Source: Polaromonas sp.
GTDB taxonomy: Bacteria; Pseudomonadota; Gammaproteobacteria; Burkholderiales; Burkholderiaceae_C
Length of the DNA: 36,910 nt
Direction of reading: 5' to 3'
Assembly: GCA_030683705.1 (NCBI GenBank)
Contig: JAUXPP010000098.1
Coordinates: 1 to 36,910, forward strand
Position 1 is the first letter of the stretch. Each line of letters starts with the position of its first letter. The notes under the pieces were generated by a model, which was given only the letters and a program-made list of their open reading frames with translations, had not been told where the DNA came from and did not search any database. The position numbers were made by a program, and so were the translations under genes. Below are positions 1-7,942 of this stretch, in pieces.

Positions 1-1
1 G

Positions 2-2002
2 GTGGCGTGGGATGAAGCGCGCTTCGGCCTCAGCCTGGACCTGGAACGTTTCATGATCGTCGCCACCAGCGACTTCAACATGGGCGCGATGGAAAACAAG
101 GGCCTGAACATCTTCAACACCAAGTACGTGCTGGCCAACCAGGCCACCGCGACCGACACCGACTATTCGAACATCGAAAGCGTGGTCGGCCACGAGTACT
201 TCCACAACTGGACCGGCAACCGCATCACCTGCCGCGACTGGTTCCAGTTGAGCCTGAAGGAAGGCCTGACGGTGTTCCGCGACCAGGAATTCAGCCAGGA
301 CCTGTGCGGCGAGGCCTCGGCCCGCGCCGTCAAGCGCATCGAAGACGTGCGGGTGCTGCGCACCGCCCAGTTCCCGGAAGACGCCGGCCCGATGGCGCAC
401 CCGGTGCGGCCCGACAGCTACATCGAGATCAGCAACTTCTACACCGTCACCATCTACGAAAAAGGCGCCGAGGTCGTGCGCATGATGCAGACGCTCGCTA
501 CCGAAGGGGCAGGACAGTCAGGCCGCGATGGTTTTGCCCGTGGCATGAAGCTGTACTTCGAGCGCCACGACGGCCAGGCCGTGACCTGCGACGACTTTGC
601 GCAGGCGATTGCCGACGCCAACCCGGCCTCCGACCTGGCGCGCCTGCTGCCGCAGTTCAAGCGCTGGTACAGCCAGGCCGGCACGCCCCGTGTGCACGGC
701 GCGGGTGTGTATGACGCGGCCGCGCGCAGCTACACACTCACGCTCGCACAAAGCTGCGCGCCGACCGCCGGCCACCCGGCCAAGGAGCCGTTTGTGATCC
801 CGGTCGGCCTGGGCCTGCTGGGTGCCGACGGCGCCGACCTGCCGCTGCAGCTCGAAGGAGAAGCCGCGCCAGTGGCCGCGCCACGCACCTTTGTGCTGAC
901 CGAGGCCAGCCAGACGCTCAGCTTCGTCAACGTCGATGCCGAACCGGTGCCGTCCATCCTGCGCGGTTTCAGCGCGCCGGTGGTGCTGGAGTTCGACTAC
1001 AGCGACGCGCAACTGCTGCACCTGCTGGCCCATGACATCGACCCCTTCAACCGCTGGGAGGCCGGGCAGCGCCTGGCGGTTCGCAGCGCTATCAAATCCA
1101 TAGCTGCCCACGCTTATCCTGTGGGCGCTGCACCCCTGAATGATGCTTATGTCGAGGCCATGCGCAGCGTGCTGCGCAACCCGGCGCTGGACGCTGCCTT
1201 CAAGGAACTGGTGCTGACCCTGCCGGGCGAGACCTACATCGCCGAGCAGCTCGATGTGGTCGATCCGCAGCGCATCCATGAGGTGCGCGAGGCCATGCGT
1301 GCGCAGCTGGCCACCGCGCTGGCCAGCGACTGGGCAACGGTGTACGAAGCCAACCACGACAACGGCGCCTACACGCCGGATCCGCTGTCCTCGGGCCGGC
1401 GCGCGCTGGCCGGCATGGCGCTGACCCACCTGTGCATCGCCGCCACCATCACCGGCGACGTCGTCTGGCCCGGCAAGACTTACCAGCGTTTCAAGGACGC
1501 CGGCAACATGACCGACCGCTTCAACGCACTGGCGGCGCTGGTCTCCAGCGGCCACCCGCTGGCCGCTGAAGCCCTGCCGCGCTTCCACGCCATGTTCAAG
1601 GACGAGGCGCTGGTCATCGACAAGTGGTTCAGCCTGCAGGCCGGCGCGCCGGACCGCGGCGGCAACATCCTGCCGGCCGTCAAGCAGCTGATGAAACATG
1701 CCGACTTCAGCCTGCGCAACCCGAACCGCGCACGCAGCGTGGTCAGCACCTTCTGCCAGGGCAACCCGGCCGGTTTCCACCGCGCCGACGCGGCCGGGTA
1801 TGTGTTCTGGAGCGAACGTGTGATCGAGCTCGATGCGATCAACCCGCAGGTCGCCGCCCGCCTGGCGCGCGCGCTGGACCGCTGGAACAAGCTGGCCGAA
1901 CCCTACCGCAGCGCCGCCCGCGAAGCGATTGCCCGCGTGGCCGCCAAATCCGACCTGAGCAAGGACACGCACGAAGTCGTTTCGCGCGCGCTGGCGGACT
2001 GA
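2..2002 (+). CDS. pepN: Aminopeptidase N (M1 family zinc peptidase), 5' end missing
   Basis: Cytosolic metallo-aminopeptidase that removes N-terminal residues from peptides. The reading frame is already open at the window edge, so the N-terminal part of the protein lies outside; numbering here is from base 2. Visible M1 landmarks are the GAMEN exopeptidase motif (residues 28-32), the zinc-binding HEYFH motif (64-68) and the third zinc ligand E87 in LKEGLT, at the usual HExxH-x18-E spacing. The remaining ~570 residues match the beta-sandwich and alpha-helical C-terminal domains of the E. coli PepN type. GC-rich codon use and long antisense open frames are typical of core genes in such a genome. 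fbp follows 28 bases downstream on the same strand. Confidence 0.96.
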   Translation: MAWDEARFGLSLDLERFMIVATSDFNMGAMENKGLNIFNTKYVLANQATATDTDYSNIESVVGHEYFHNWTGNRITCRDWFQLSLKEGLTVFRDQEFSQDLCGEASARAVKRIEDVRVLRTAQFPEDAGPMAHPVRPDSYIEISNFYTVTIYEKGAEVVRMMQTLATEGAGQSGRDGFARGMKLYFERHDGQAVTCDDFAQAIADANPASDLARLLPQFKRWYSQAGTPRVHGAGVYDAAARSYTLTLAQSCAPTAGHPAKEPFVIPVGLGLLGADGADLPLQLEGEAAPVAAPRTFVLTEASQTLSFVNVDAEPVPSILRGFSAPVVLEFDYSDAQLLHLLAHDIDPFNRWEAGQRLAVRSAIKSIAAHAYPVGAAPLNDAYVEAMRSVLRNPALDAAFKELVLTLPGETYIAEQLDVVDPQRIHEVREAMRAQLATALASDWATVYEANHDNGAYTPDPLSSGRRALAGMALTHLCIAATITGDVVWPGKTYQRFKDAGNMTDRFNALAALVSSGHPLAAEALPRFHAMFKDEALVIDKWFSLQAGAPDRGGNILPAVKQLMKHADFSLRNPNRARSVVSTFCQGNPAGFHRADAAGYVFWSERVIELDAINPQVAARLARALDRWNKLAEPYRSAAREAIARVAAKSDLSKDTHEVVSRALAD

Positions 2003-2030
2003 TAACAACAAGATAACGAGGAGCTTCACC

Positions 2031-3035
2031 ATGTCTTCAAAAATTTCCCTGACGCGTTATCTGGTCGAGCAGCAGCGCATCGACGGCCACATCCCATCGC
2101 AGCTCCGGCTGCTGCTGGAAGTGGTGGCCCGCGCCTGCAAGGGCATCAGCCAGGCCGTCAACAAGGGCGCGCTCGGCAGTGTGATGGGCAGCGCCGAGAG
2201 CGAAAACGTGCAGGGCGAAATCCAGAAAAAACTGGACATCATCGCCAACGAAGTGCTGATCGAGGCCAACGAATGGGGCGGCCACCTCGCCGGCATGGCC
2301 AGCGAGGAAATGGAAGGCATCTACGTGGTGCCCAACCGTTACCCCCAGGGTGAATACCTGCTGCTGTTCGACCCGCTCGACGGCTCCAGCAACATCGACA
2401 TCAACGTCAGCATAGGCACCATCTTCAGCGTGCTGAAGATGCCCGAAGGCGACCGCGGCGTGGACGAGTCCGACTTCCTGCAACCCGGCCGCCAGCAGGT
2501 CGCCGCCGGTTACTGCATCTACGGCCCGCAGACCACGCTGGTGCTGACGGTGGGCGACGGCGTCGCGATGTTCACGCTGGACCGCGAACAGGGCTCCTTC
2601 GTGCTGATCGAGGAAAACGTGCAGATTCCGGAAGACACGAAAGAGTTCGCCATCAACATGAGCAACATGCGGCACTGGGACGAACCGGTCAAGCGCTACG
2701 TGGACGAGTTGCTGGCCGGCAAGGACGGCCCGCGCGGCAAGGACTTCAACATGCGCTGGGTGGCCGCCATGGTGGCCGACGTGCACCGCATCCTGTGCCG
2801 CGGCGGCATCTTCATGTACCCCTGGGACAAACGCGAACCCGAAAAAGCCGGCAAGCTGCGCCTGATGTACGAAGCCAACCCCATGAGCTGGCTGATCGAG
2901 CAAGCCGGCGGCGCCGCCACCAACGGCAAACAGCGCATCCTGGACATCCAGCCGGCCAAGCTGCATGAACGCGTGAGTGTGATCCTGGGATCGAAAAACG
3001 AGGTCGAGCGCGTCACCAGCTACCACGCCAAGTAA
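2031..3035 (+). CDS. fbp: Fructose-1,6-bisphosphatase class 1
   Basis: Hydrolyses fructose 1,6-bisphosphate to fructose 6-phosphate, the committed step of gluconeogenesis, and also serves the Calvin cycle in autotrophs. The 334-residue length is normal for the class I family. The metal and substrate loop DPLDGSS is at residues 114-120, with acidic metal ligands nearby (SEEME, about 91-95). The C-terminal part carries the conserved [18 protein letters not shown] and [17 protein letters not shown] segments. The start is supported by GAGGAG about ten bases before the ATG. It probably belongs to the ancestral chromosome next to pepN, since the foreign DNA starts only after the following tRNA. Confidence 0.97.
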   Translation: MSSKISLTRYLVEQQRIDGHIPSQLRLLLEVVARACKGISQAVNKGALGSVMGSAESENVQGEIQKKLDIIANEVLIEANEWGGHLAGMASEEMEGIYVVPNRYPQGEYLLLFDPLDGSSNIDINVSIGTIFSVLKMPEGDRGVDESDFLQPGRQQVAAGYCIYGPQTTLVLTVGDGVAMFTLDREQGSFVLIEENVQIPEDTKEFAINMSNMRHWDEPVKRYVDELLAGKDGPRGKDFNMRWVAAMVADVHRILCRGGIFMYPWDKREPEKAGKLRLMYEANPMSWLIEQAGGAATNGKQRILDIQPAKLHERVSVILGSKNEVERVTSYHAK

Positions 3036-3054
3036 GGCGGAGGTTTGGCCCGGC

Positions 3055-3060
3055 TATAAT
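3055..3060 (+). promoter_or_regulatory. -10 element of the tRNA-Thr promoter
   Basis: A perfect TATAAT lies 24 bases before the first base of the tRNA-Thr remnant and just after the fbp stop. I see no convincing -35 hexamer at 17 bases. It would now transcribe only a 5' half tRNA followed by the element's leading edge and a terminator. Confidence 0.55.
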
Positions 3061-3083
3061 TGCGGGCTGTATCTCAGGTTAAA

Positions 3084-3124
3084 GCCGGTGTAGCTCAGTC
3101 GGTAGAGCAGCTCATTCGTAATGA
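3084..3124 (+). tRNA. tRNA-Thr(CGU), 5' half only, disrupted
   Basis: The sequence opens with acceptor strand GCCGGTG, then a D-arm (GCTCAGTCGGTAGAGC) and an anticodon arm with loop TTCGTAA, giving anticodon CGT (reads ACG). The match stops at about tRNA position 41: the expected rest of the anticodon stem, variable loop, T-arm (GGTTCGA-type) and CCA are absent, and unrelated sequence follows. No matching 3' half was found elsewhere in the window. This gene cannot give a working tRNA as it stands. tRNA genes are common targets of tyrosine integrases, and an integrase gene begins 170 bases downstream, so this is best read as an attachment-site junction. Confidence 0.85.
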
Positions 3125-3141
3125 CTAAGCTCAACCACCCA

Positions 3142-3157
3142 AATAGCTATACAAATC
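3142..3157 (+). repeat. GCTATACAAATC repeat, copy 1
   Basis: AATAGCTATACAAATC lies just inside the broken tRNA. It differs in one base from the copy at 9156-9171 and shares GCTATACAA with the copy at 7873-7887. It could be a protein-binding site of the element or a -10-like TATACA; its role is not known. Confidence 0.4.
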
Positions 3158-3165
3158 AACATCAT

Positions 3166-3191
3166 AATCGCGCCCTTGAGCGCGATTTTTT
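3166..3191 (+). terminator. Rho-independent terminator after the tRNA remnant
   Basis: A perfect 8-bp stem (AATCGCGC / GCGCGATT) with a 6-base loop ends in a T run. It sits where the terminator of an intact tRNA-Thr unit would be expected, about 41 bases after the broken tRNA, and would separate tRNA/fbp transcription from the integrase. Confidence 0.8.
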
Positions 3192-3196
3192 GTTTG

Positions 3197-3216
3197 TGGC
3201 ACAGTCATGGCACAGT
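3197..3216 (+). repeat. Tandem TGGCACAGT repeats, candidate integrase arm sites
   Basis: Two identical copies of TGGCACAGT start 11 bases apart (3197 and 3208), about one helical turn, between the att junction and the integrase. Tandem short repeats near the integrase are typical arm-type binding sites of tRNA-targeting tyrosine integrases. The spacing and position are seen; binding is inferred. Confidence 0.5.
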
Positions 3217-3295
3217 GACTATGAATCATCACGACAGCCCATGACCATTGGCAAACCATCTCAGATCAACTCGAAGCAATTGAATGGAGTGCTCA

Positions 3296-4393
3296 ATGGC
3301 TTCCATTCGTGAACGTACAGATGCCGCTGGGAAAACCAAATGGCATGCGCAAATCCGCATTCAAGGCCACCCACCACAGACTCGCACCTTCTCAAGAAAA
3401 ACCGACGCCAAGCTGTGGGTCGATGAAACGGAGAGGGCAATCCGCAATGGTCGTTTCAGCTCCATCAATAACGCCCAGACCAAGACAGTAGCGCAGTTAT
3501 TTGAGGTCTTCAGGGCCGACTACATGCGAAAGTCACGCACTAAGGACTACACGCAAATACTTGCGTGGTGGGAACAGCGACTCGGTAAATACTTCCTGAT
3601 TGACGTCAAGGCGCCGCTGATTCAGAAATGCATCATTGACCTTGCGAACACCCCTTTTGGGCAAAAAACCAAAAAACTTCGGACTGCGTCAACGATCACG
3701 CGCTACCTAGCTGTTCTCTCACGTGCTTTTACAGTCGCTGTCGAGAATCTCGAATGGCTTGATAGATCTCCCATAGCCGGGGTAAAAAAGCCGGACAAAC
3801 AACATGAGCTGATTCCGCGTGTGCTCTCGCCGGACGAAGAAGAAAGATTGTTAGCCTCGGCTGCAGTCTCCGAAAATAAATTTCTCTTGGGAATTGTCCT
3901 CATCGCAGTACGAACTGGAATGCGGTTCAGCGAAATCATGAGATTGCGTTGGAATGATTTTGAGTGGGAGAAAAGCCATGCGCTGATTATTGTCCGAAGA
4001 GCAAAAAATAATCGCCAACGTATCGTCCCGCTCCCTCACGACGCATTCCAATATTGTTTAGACCGACGACAAAACGGTCGCGCGGAAGAGGAAGAAACTC
4101 AGCTTCTTTTCCCTAACGACCCAGTGGACGCAAAAGACGTTAGACCTATCGATATCCGCACAGCGTGGAGAACATGTTTACGCAGAGCAAAAATCCAAGG
4201 CTTTCGGTTTCACCATCTGCGGCACACGTGCGCCTCCCGGCTTGCTGCCCTTGGATATAGCCTCCCGAAAATCGGCGAGTTACTCGGGCATCAAGACCAT
4301 CGAAGCACGCAAATCTACACACACTTCTCTAAAGATCACGCGGTCAAGATGGTAATCGATGGCGCCAACGTCAGAACAAGCCAAACGCAATGA
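3296..4393 (+). CDS. Tyrosine-type site-specific integrase
   Basis: Phage-type integrase of 365 residues that would insert and excise the element at the tRNA-Thr gene. The N-terminal ~60 residues resemble an arm-binding domain, residues ~65-160 a SAM-like core-binding domain, and ~175-355 the catalytic domain. Visible catalytic residues are R210 (RTGMR), probably K237, H306-x-x-R309 (HHLRHT), H332 (LLGHQD) and the nucleophile Y341 (IYTHF). An in-frame ATG lies four codons upstream, but GGAG six bases before the ATG at 3296 favours this start. The next gene overlaps by four bases, suggesting translational coupling. Confidence 0.95.
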   Translation: MASIRERTDAAGKTKWHAQIRIQGHPPQTRTFSRKTDAKLWVDETERAIRNGRFSSINNAQTKTVAQLFEVFRADYMRKSRTKDYTQILAWWEQRLGKYFLIDVKAPLIQKCIIDLANTPFGQKTKKLRTASTITRYLAVLSRAFTVAVENLEWLDRSPIAGVKKPDKQHELIPRVLSPDEEERLLASAAVSENKFLLGIVLIAVRTGMRFSEIMRLRWNDFEWEKSHALIIVRRAKNNRQRIVPLPHDAFQYCLDRRQNGRAEEEETQLLFPNDPVDAKDVRPIDIRTAWRTCLRRAKIQGFRFHHLRHTCASRLAALGYSLPKIGELLGHQDHRSTQIYTHFSKDHAVKMVIDGANVRTSQTQ

Positions 4394-5598
4394 ATGCACG
4401 GTCTTTTGAGGAAATACAGCCACTTCTTACCTTAAAAAAAGGTACCCCAAGGAGTCCTTTTTCCTTGACGGAAGAGGAAGAGCTGTTCACCCCTGACGAT
4501 TGGGCATGGCAGTTTTTAAGATTGAATTCCGATTATCAAGATGCGTTTGAAAACTGTCGGAAAGCTGATATCAACGGGAATTTCCAAACCGTAACTGCCA
4601 CTGTCGCACAACACCTCCGCACTCCTGTTGCCAACGAAGATTTTTGCAGAAGGCACTTTGGCCTTTCCACATGGCTCAGCCCATCCTGTCATCGGCTACC
4701 TGGTTTGAAAAGCGGCGCATCCTGGTTTTTTCCCCTGATGAAAACGCTTCTTTTGGAAAGTTCAACTGGGATCAATCTGCCGAATATCGAAAGGCGTTAT
4801 GGGTATCACGGCCACGTGGTACGCACTAGCGGTCCGGCACAGGTATTTAAACCATCAAAGCCGTCCCGAGGAATGCGGACGCTGGTGAAAAGATTTCTAG
4901 TCGATTGTTCGGTGCCTGTCGCCGCACAAATGACTTCAATTGGCTGGCTCTGCAGAATTTATAGGGACAGAGATGACAGCCCCATCTCCAGGTTTCGAAA
5001 AAAACCTGCAGCGAGCAACGACGCGAGTTCTGAAGAAAGTGATTGCCCGACGCGGCGCATACCTTTTGAGACCGCGTCGGAACACGCTATTTCCGATACG
5101 TCCATCGATCCAAGCAATTCTCGAATGACTGCGGACCTGTCAGTCCCCATGTCCAATTGGTGTACGGTCGAGATAGACGTTCACCGCTCAGTCCAAACAC
5201 AAATCGATGCCTACGTAAGCCTTCTCAGCCAGCGTCATATCCAAATCAAATTGGCGCTGGGTATCACCGGGAAATCGGGTAGCTGGCCAGCATCGTACAA
5301 AGTAGACATTTCGGGAAGACCGCCGCCAGGGATGAGAGCGCCTTCCGACGGGCATTTTCTTAAAGCGTTGGTTTTAACCAAGCAACTGAGTTTGCTGGGG
5401 TATTCCGCCAATGATATTGACAGCCTCTTTCCTGCTCCGCAAAGAATACCGTCTGCCATCGATAAATCGATTGCGGCCGATGACGCTTGGGACGACTGGT
5501 TGAGGGGGCGTTCGAAAAGAATTGCGAAATTCTTAAAGCAATCCAACGAAGTAATTGACGGCGGATATCGCTGGCTGGTCCACGCTCAAAAGCCCTGA
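4390..5598 (+). CDS. Unknown protein following the integrase (possible DUF6499-like N-terminus)
   Basis: I do not recognise the full 402-residue protein. The N-terminal part (about residues 30-125: DDWAWQFLRLNSDYQ, then FGLSTWL and GASWFFPL) resembles the 'transcriptional regulator' DUF6499-type domain found in proteobacterial integrative elements. The middle (~190-240) is low in complexity and rich in Ser, Arg and Pro. The C-terminal ~130 residues look like a folded domain (VEIDVHRSVQTQIDAYVSLL, then LGYSANDIDSLFP). The ATG overlaps the integrase stop (ATGA), so the two are probably co-translated, and a strong terminator follows. No catalytic motif is evident. It may be a regulator of the element, but that is context only. 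I saw no convincing frameshift. Confidence 0.7.
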   Translation: MNARSFEEIQPLLTLKKGTPRSPFSLTEEEELFTPDDWAWQFLRLNSDYQDAFENCRKADINGNFQTVTATVAQHLRTPVANEDFCRRHFGLSTWLSPSCHRLPGLKSGASWFFPLMKTLLLESSTGINLPNIERRYGYHGHVVRTSGPAQVFKPSKPSRGMRTLVKRFLVDCSVPVAAQMTSIGWLCRIYRDRDDSPISRFRKKPAASNDASSEESDCPTRRIPFETASEHAISDTSIDPSNSRMTADLSVPMSNWCTVEIDVHRSVQTQIDAYVSLLSQRHIQIKLALGITGKSGSWPASYKVDISGRPPPGMRAPSDGHFLKALVLTKQLSLLGYSANDIDSLFPAPQRIPSAIDKSIAADDAWDDWLRGRSKRIAKFLKQSNEVIDGGYRWLVHAQKP

Positions 5599-5614
5599 TT
5601 CTTCCTAGCATTAA

Positions 5615-5654
5615 ATACCCCGCTTGGCAAACGCGCCAGCGGGGTATTTTTTTT
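5615..5654 (+). terminator. Strong rho-independent terminator
   Basis: Stem ATACCCCGCTTGGC pairs with GCCAGCGGGGTAT (one bulged base) around a short loop and runs into eight T residues. It lies 17 bases after the stop of the preceding gene and closes the integrase transcription unit. Confidence 0.9.
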
Positions 5655-5768
5655 GCCCAAAGTTGTCCAAATTGCCGGTTGTTCAGACGCTTTGGTTCGC
5701 AGGGACTAACGGCGACAGTTGAGTCCAGATCTGCAGGTCTACACCTCAACTCAACAAGGATTCTATTT

Positions 5769-6110
5769 ATGGCAGCCCAAACACAGCACGAACCGTGCGC
5801 TTGCACTGACGCGGCAACTCTGAGCGTGATACGCAAACTATTAGTCAGCGAATGCACACCCACAAATGTCGAACAAAGAATGACCGCGGACACTGAAAGT
5901 GCTTTGCTAACGGTCGCTGAGGCGGCAAAAGCATTCAACCGCTCACCTAGTGCCATAAGGCATCTCATCTTTCAAGCGGAGAGTACCCAAGCGTCCTCTG
6001 CGGGTGGGCTCAAGGGATTCCGCGATTGCATCGTAAGACCGTTTGGACAGAGGCGTGTTTTTATCCATAAAAACCGGCTCCAGGCACTCATTGACGGTCG
6101 AACGCTTTAA
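5769..6110 (+). CDS. Small helix-turn-helix protein, excisionase/AlpA-like
   Basis: A 113-residue protein with a MerR/excisionase-type winged HTH, about residues 45-72 (LLTVAEAAKAFNRSPSAIR), followed by a likely wing and FIHKNRLQALIDG. Proteins of this size next to an integrase usually act as excisionase or as an AlpA-like activator; which applies here cannot be told. The N-terminal ~35 residues are less ordered-looking and contain a CAC pair (C10, C12). The start is chosen for AAGGA about eight bases upstream; M38 is an alternative that would give just the HTH. The next gene starts 40 bases downstream on the same strand. Confidence 0.7.
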   Translation: MAAQTQHEPCACTDAATLSVIRKLLVSECTPTNVEQRMTADTESALLTVAEAAKAFNRSPSAIRHLIFQAESTQASSAGGLKGFRDCIVRPFGQRRVFIHKNRLQALIDGRTL

Positions 6111-6150
6111 GTCGAACCGCCACGAATTTAACAAAACGAACGGATCTGAT

Positions 6151-7185
6151 ATGAAAAAGCCCATCATTCCTCGCGAAAAAATTCAAAGTCTCAAAGCGGC
6201 TTTGGCCTCCCCAACCCGTGCTCGCGAGATGCTGATTCCCAACTTTATTGAGGCAGCCTCAACAACTGTATTTCTGGTTGGTAAAAACGTGCCGTTGCGA
6301 GACACGAGGATGTTTTCCTTGCTGCTTGCATACTGCCTGTCTGCCGGCAAAACCCTCCCGCCCTTTACTGGAGGGACCCCTACATCCACGTTGTATGGCT
6401 CAGGCGAGCCAGACAGCGTTGCTGACCTGTCGGAGCTGCATTTTGTGTTTCAGCGTGACGTCCATCAATCAAGTCGCTACCGTGCTGAAGAAAACCTGCA
6501 ACTTTTGGACCTGTACGCAGATACAGAAAACCCAGTCACGTTGAACACTGTCCGAGGACGAGCCGAGCTGAATGCACTTCTGGGTGGAATGAGCGCATTA
6601 GTAATTCACGATCTCCCTAAATGGATGTCCCAGGGCGACCGCCAAGCTGACGATGGGCTCGAACTGCACCAGTGGCTTGCTCAGCTAAATGACCGAGGTA
6701 TCGCTGTGATCGTCTTTGAACCGGAATCAAGCACGCAGTTGATTGCTGACAAAGTGCTTAAGGCGACAGCCGTCATCAGATTGGTTCATGACGCGGCGGC
6801 ACCTACTGAAGTTGGTGGAGGCTTCAATATCATACGCAACAAGATGGATCGTGAAGATCCCCTGCCAAGTACTGTCCAATTCTGGTACAAGGTTTTTGAT
6901 GGGCGGATGGAATTCGGCTATCAATACCGCGATCCAAAGGATCCCCACACTGCCAAGCAGGTGCAAATAATTGAACGCCAGATCGAAGTGGCGCGGCTGG
7001 CAAAACAAGGAATGCCACAGAAGGACATCGCCGAAATCTTGGAGGTCGACGCAGCGACCATTTCGAGAGACCTTGTGGCATTTAATGCCAGAGCGACGCG
7101 CGCGGCTGAGGATGAAGCTGTTTCTGACTTTGCGAGTCGCAGGAAGGCACACAGGGGGAGTGACGATAGCAAGGAGTCAGGGTAG
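6151..7185 (+). CDS. Degenerate RepA/RecA-fold ATPase-like protein with C-terminal HTH
   Basis: A 344-residue protein. Its N-terminal two thirds follow the layout of the RepA-like (AAA_25) helicase/ATPase family of plasmids and elements. VFLVGKNVPLRDTRMFSLLLAYCLSAG sits where these proteins have the Walker A strand and helix, and ALVIHDLPKWM...WLAQLNDRGIAVIVFEP sits at the Walker B strand and the 'RRGIAVLLVHH' strand. The P-loop lysine and threonine signature (GKT/S) is missing, so ATP hydrolysis is doubtful. Near the C-terminus a resolvase-type HTH is clear (GMPQKDIAEILEVDAATISRDL), suggesting DNA binding. Probably a replication or regulatory protein of the element. The assignment rests on pattern similarity read by eye. 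Confidence 0.6.
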   Translation: MKKPIIPREKIQSLKAALASPTRAREMLIPNFIEAASTTVFLVGKNVPLRDTRMFSLLLAYCLSAGKTLPPFTGGTPTSTLYGSGEPDSVADLSELHFVFQRDVHQSSRYRAEENLQLLDLYADTENPVTLNTVRGRAELNALLGGMSALVIHDLPKWMSQGDRQADDGLELHQWLAQLNDRGIAVIVFEPESSTQLIADKVLKATAVIRLVHDAAAPTEVGGGFNIIRNKMDREDPLPSTVQFWYKVFDGRMEFGYQYRDPKDPHTAKQVQIIERQIEVARLAKQGMPQKDIAEILEVDAATISRDLVAFNARATRAAEDEAVSDFASRRKAHRGSDDSKESG

Positions 7186-7750
7186 CAACACCGCCTTCAC
7201 CACACCTCGCACTGCTTACAGGACAGCAGAGGATCTGCTGCTGGCGCTGAAAGGAGGCGCGCCGTTCCTCTTCAAGACCGTGTTTCCTCATCTCACGCGG
7301 GCGGAATGGCAAATGCTGCGCAACGCTAGAAAGCAAAGCGCAGCCGTCGTTCGCCCAAAAAGCATGATTCGCCGATCATTCAGTAGCTATGAAGCACTTC
7401 TTCGTCAAGCTGACGCCCTAAGCTATCGGAAGAGGCCAAACAACTCTGGGCGACACCGGAGACCACCTCAAACTCCAGCCGAGGCAATTTCGGCACGCTT
7501 GACTTTCCCGAGAAAACTAGAGGTGGCTTACTCGCGTGCGTTAGAAGCGCTGGAAGAATTGGTCGAGGACGAACCTGGGCTTAGGGTGTATTTAGATCGC
7601 AAGCCTGAAGAATCTGGCGCTTCCAGATCCAGCATACCGCGACTCGCCGGGTCGAAGTCGCCATACACGCTCAAAACCTCTTTGAGCTTTCCCATATTGG
7701 TGATAAATGCCTTGGAGGCGAAGCTAAGCCAGCGGGGATCGGCTATGTAG
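7112..7750 (+). CDS. Hypothetical protein, start uncertain
   Basis: A frame different from the preceding gene stays open past 7185 and codes for plausible protein (AEDLLLALKGGAPFLFKTVFPHLTRAEWQML, then LEVAYSRALEALEELV). I do not recognise it. The ATG at 7112 overlaps the upstream gene by 74 bases; a GTG at 7160, next to an AGGGGGAG that is too close to be ideal, is an alternative. The protein is basic with a Ser/Arg-rich centre and no clear catalytic motif or membrane segment. Position between a RepA-like protein and a phage-type Rep suggests a role in the element's replication or its control, by context only. Confidence 0.5.
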   Translation: MKLFLTLRVAGRHTGGVTIARSQGSNTAFTTPRTAYRTAEDLLLALKGGAPFLFKTVFPHLTRAEWQMLRNARKQSAAVVRPKSMIRRSFSSYEALLRQADALSYRKRPNNSGRHRRPPQTPAEAISARLTFPRKLEVAYSRALEALEELVEDEPGLRVYLDRKPEESGASRSSIPRLAGSKSPYTLKTSLSFPILVINALEAKLSQRGSAM

Positions 7751-7802
7751 CAAAAGGCAAAATTTCAAGTCCCTGAGCCGTAACCAATGGGAACTTGCAA
7801 AA

Positions 7803-7816
7803 TTGCATGCATGCAA
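7803..7816. repeat. 14-bp perfect palindrome upstream of the rep gene
   Basis: TTGCATGCATGCAA equals its own reverse complement and is preceded at 7795 by another TTGCAA. It lies about 130 bases before the rep start codon. A Rep or regulator binding site is possible; nothing here proves it. Confidence 0.45.
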
Positions 7817-7872
7817 AGCCATATCCTCCTCGCATCTTTCCCCAGCTTATTTAGATTTTTTGCGGTATCGCT

Positions 7873-7887
7873 ATTGGCTATACAAGC
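7873..7887 (+). repeat. GCTATACAA repeat, copy 2
   Basis: ATTGGCTATACAAGC shares the GGCTATACAA core with the copy at 9156-9171 and GCTATACAA with the one at 3142-3157. It lies 56 bases before the rep start. Confidence 0.35.
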
Positions 7888-7909
7888 CAACATTTGTTCG
7901 GAATGTAAA

Positions 7910-7930
7910 CAAAGTTCACCATTAACTTTG
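7910..7930 (+). promoter_or_regulatory. Hairpin abutting the rep ribosome-binding site
   Basis: CAAAGTT (7910-7916) and AACTTTG (7924-7930) form a 7-bp stem with a 7-base loop ending at the first base of the GAGGA ribosome-binding site (7930-7934). In mRNA it could affect rep translation, or as DNA it could be an operator. Confidence 0.4.
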
Positions 7931-7942
7931 AGGACAAATGAA

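Noticed and set aside
518..2032. A 504-codon open frame on the - strand opposite pepN, and a similar long one opposite fbp (2037-3026)
   Set aside because: They are antisense shadows of strongly conserved genes in GC-rich DNA; the translations are low-complexity and unlike known proteins.
4644..4829. Possible frameshift in the gene after the integrase, suggested by a protein-like alternate frame
   Set aside because: The main frame reads sensibly on both sides (GASWFFPL before, conserved-looking C-terminus after) and is open throughout, so one intact gene is simpler.
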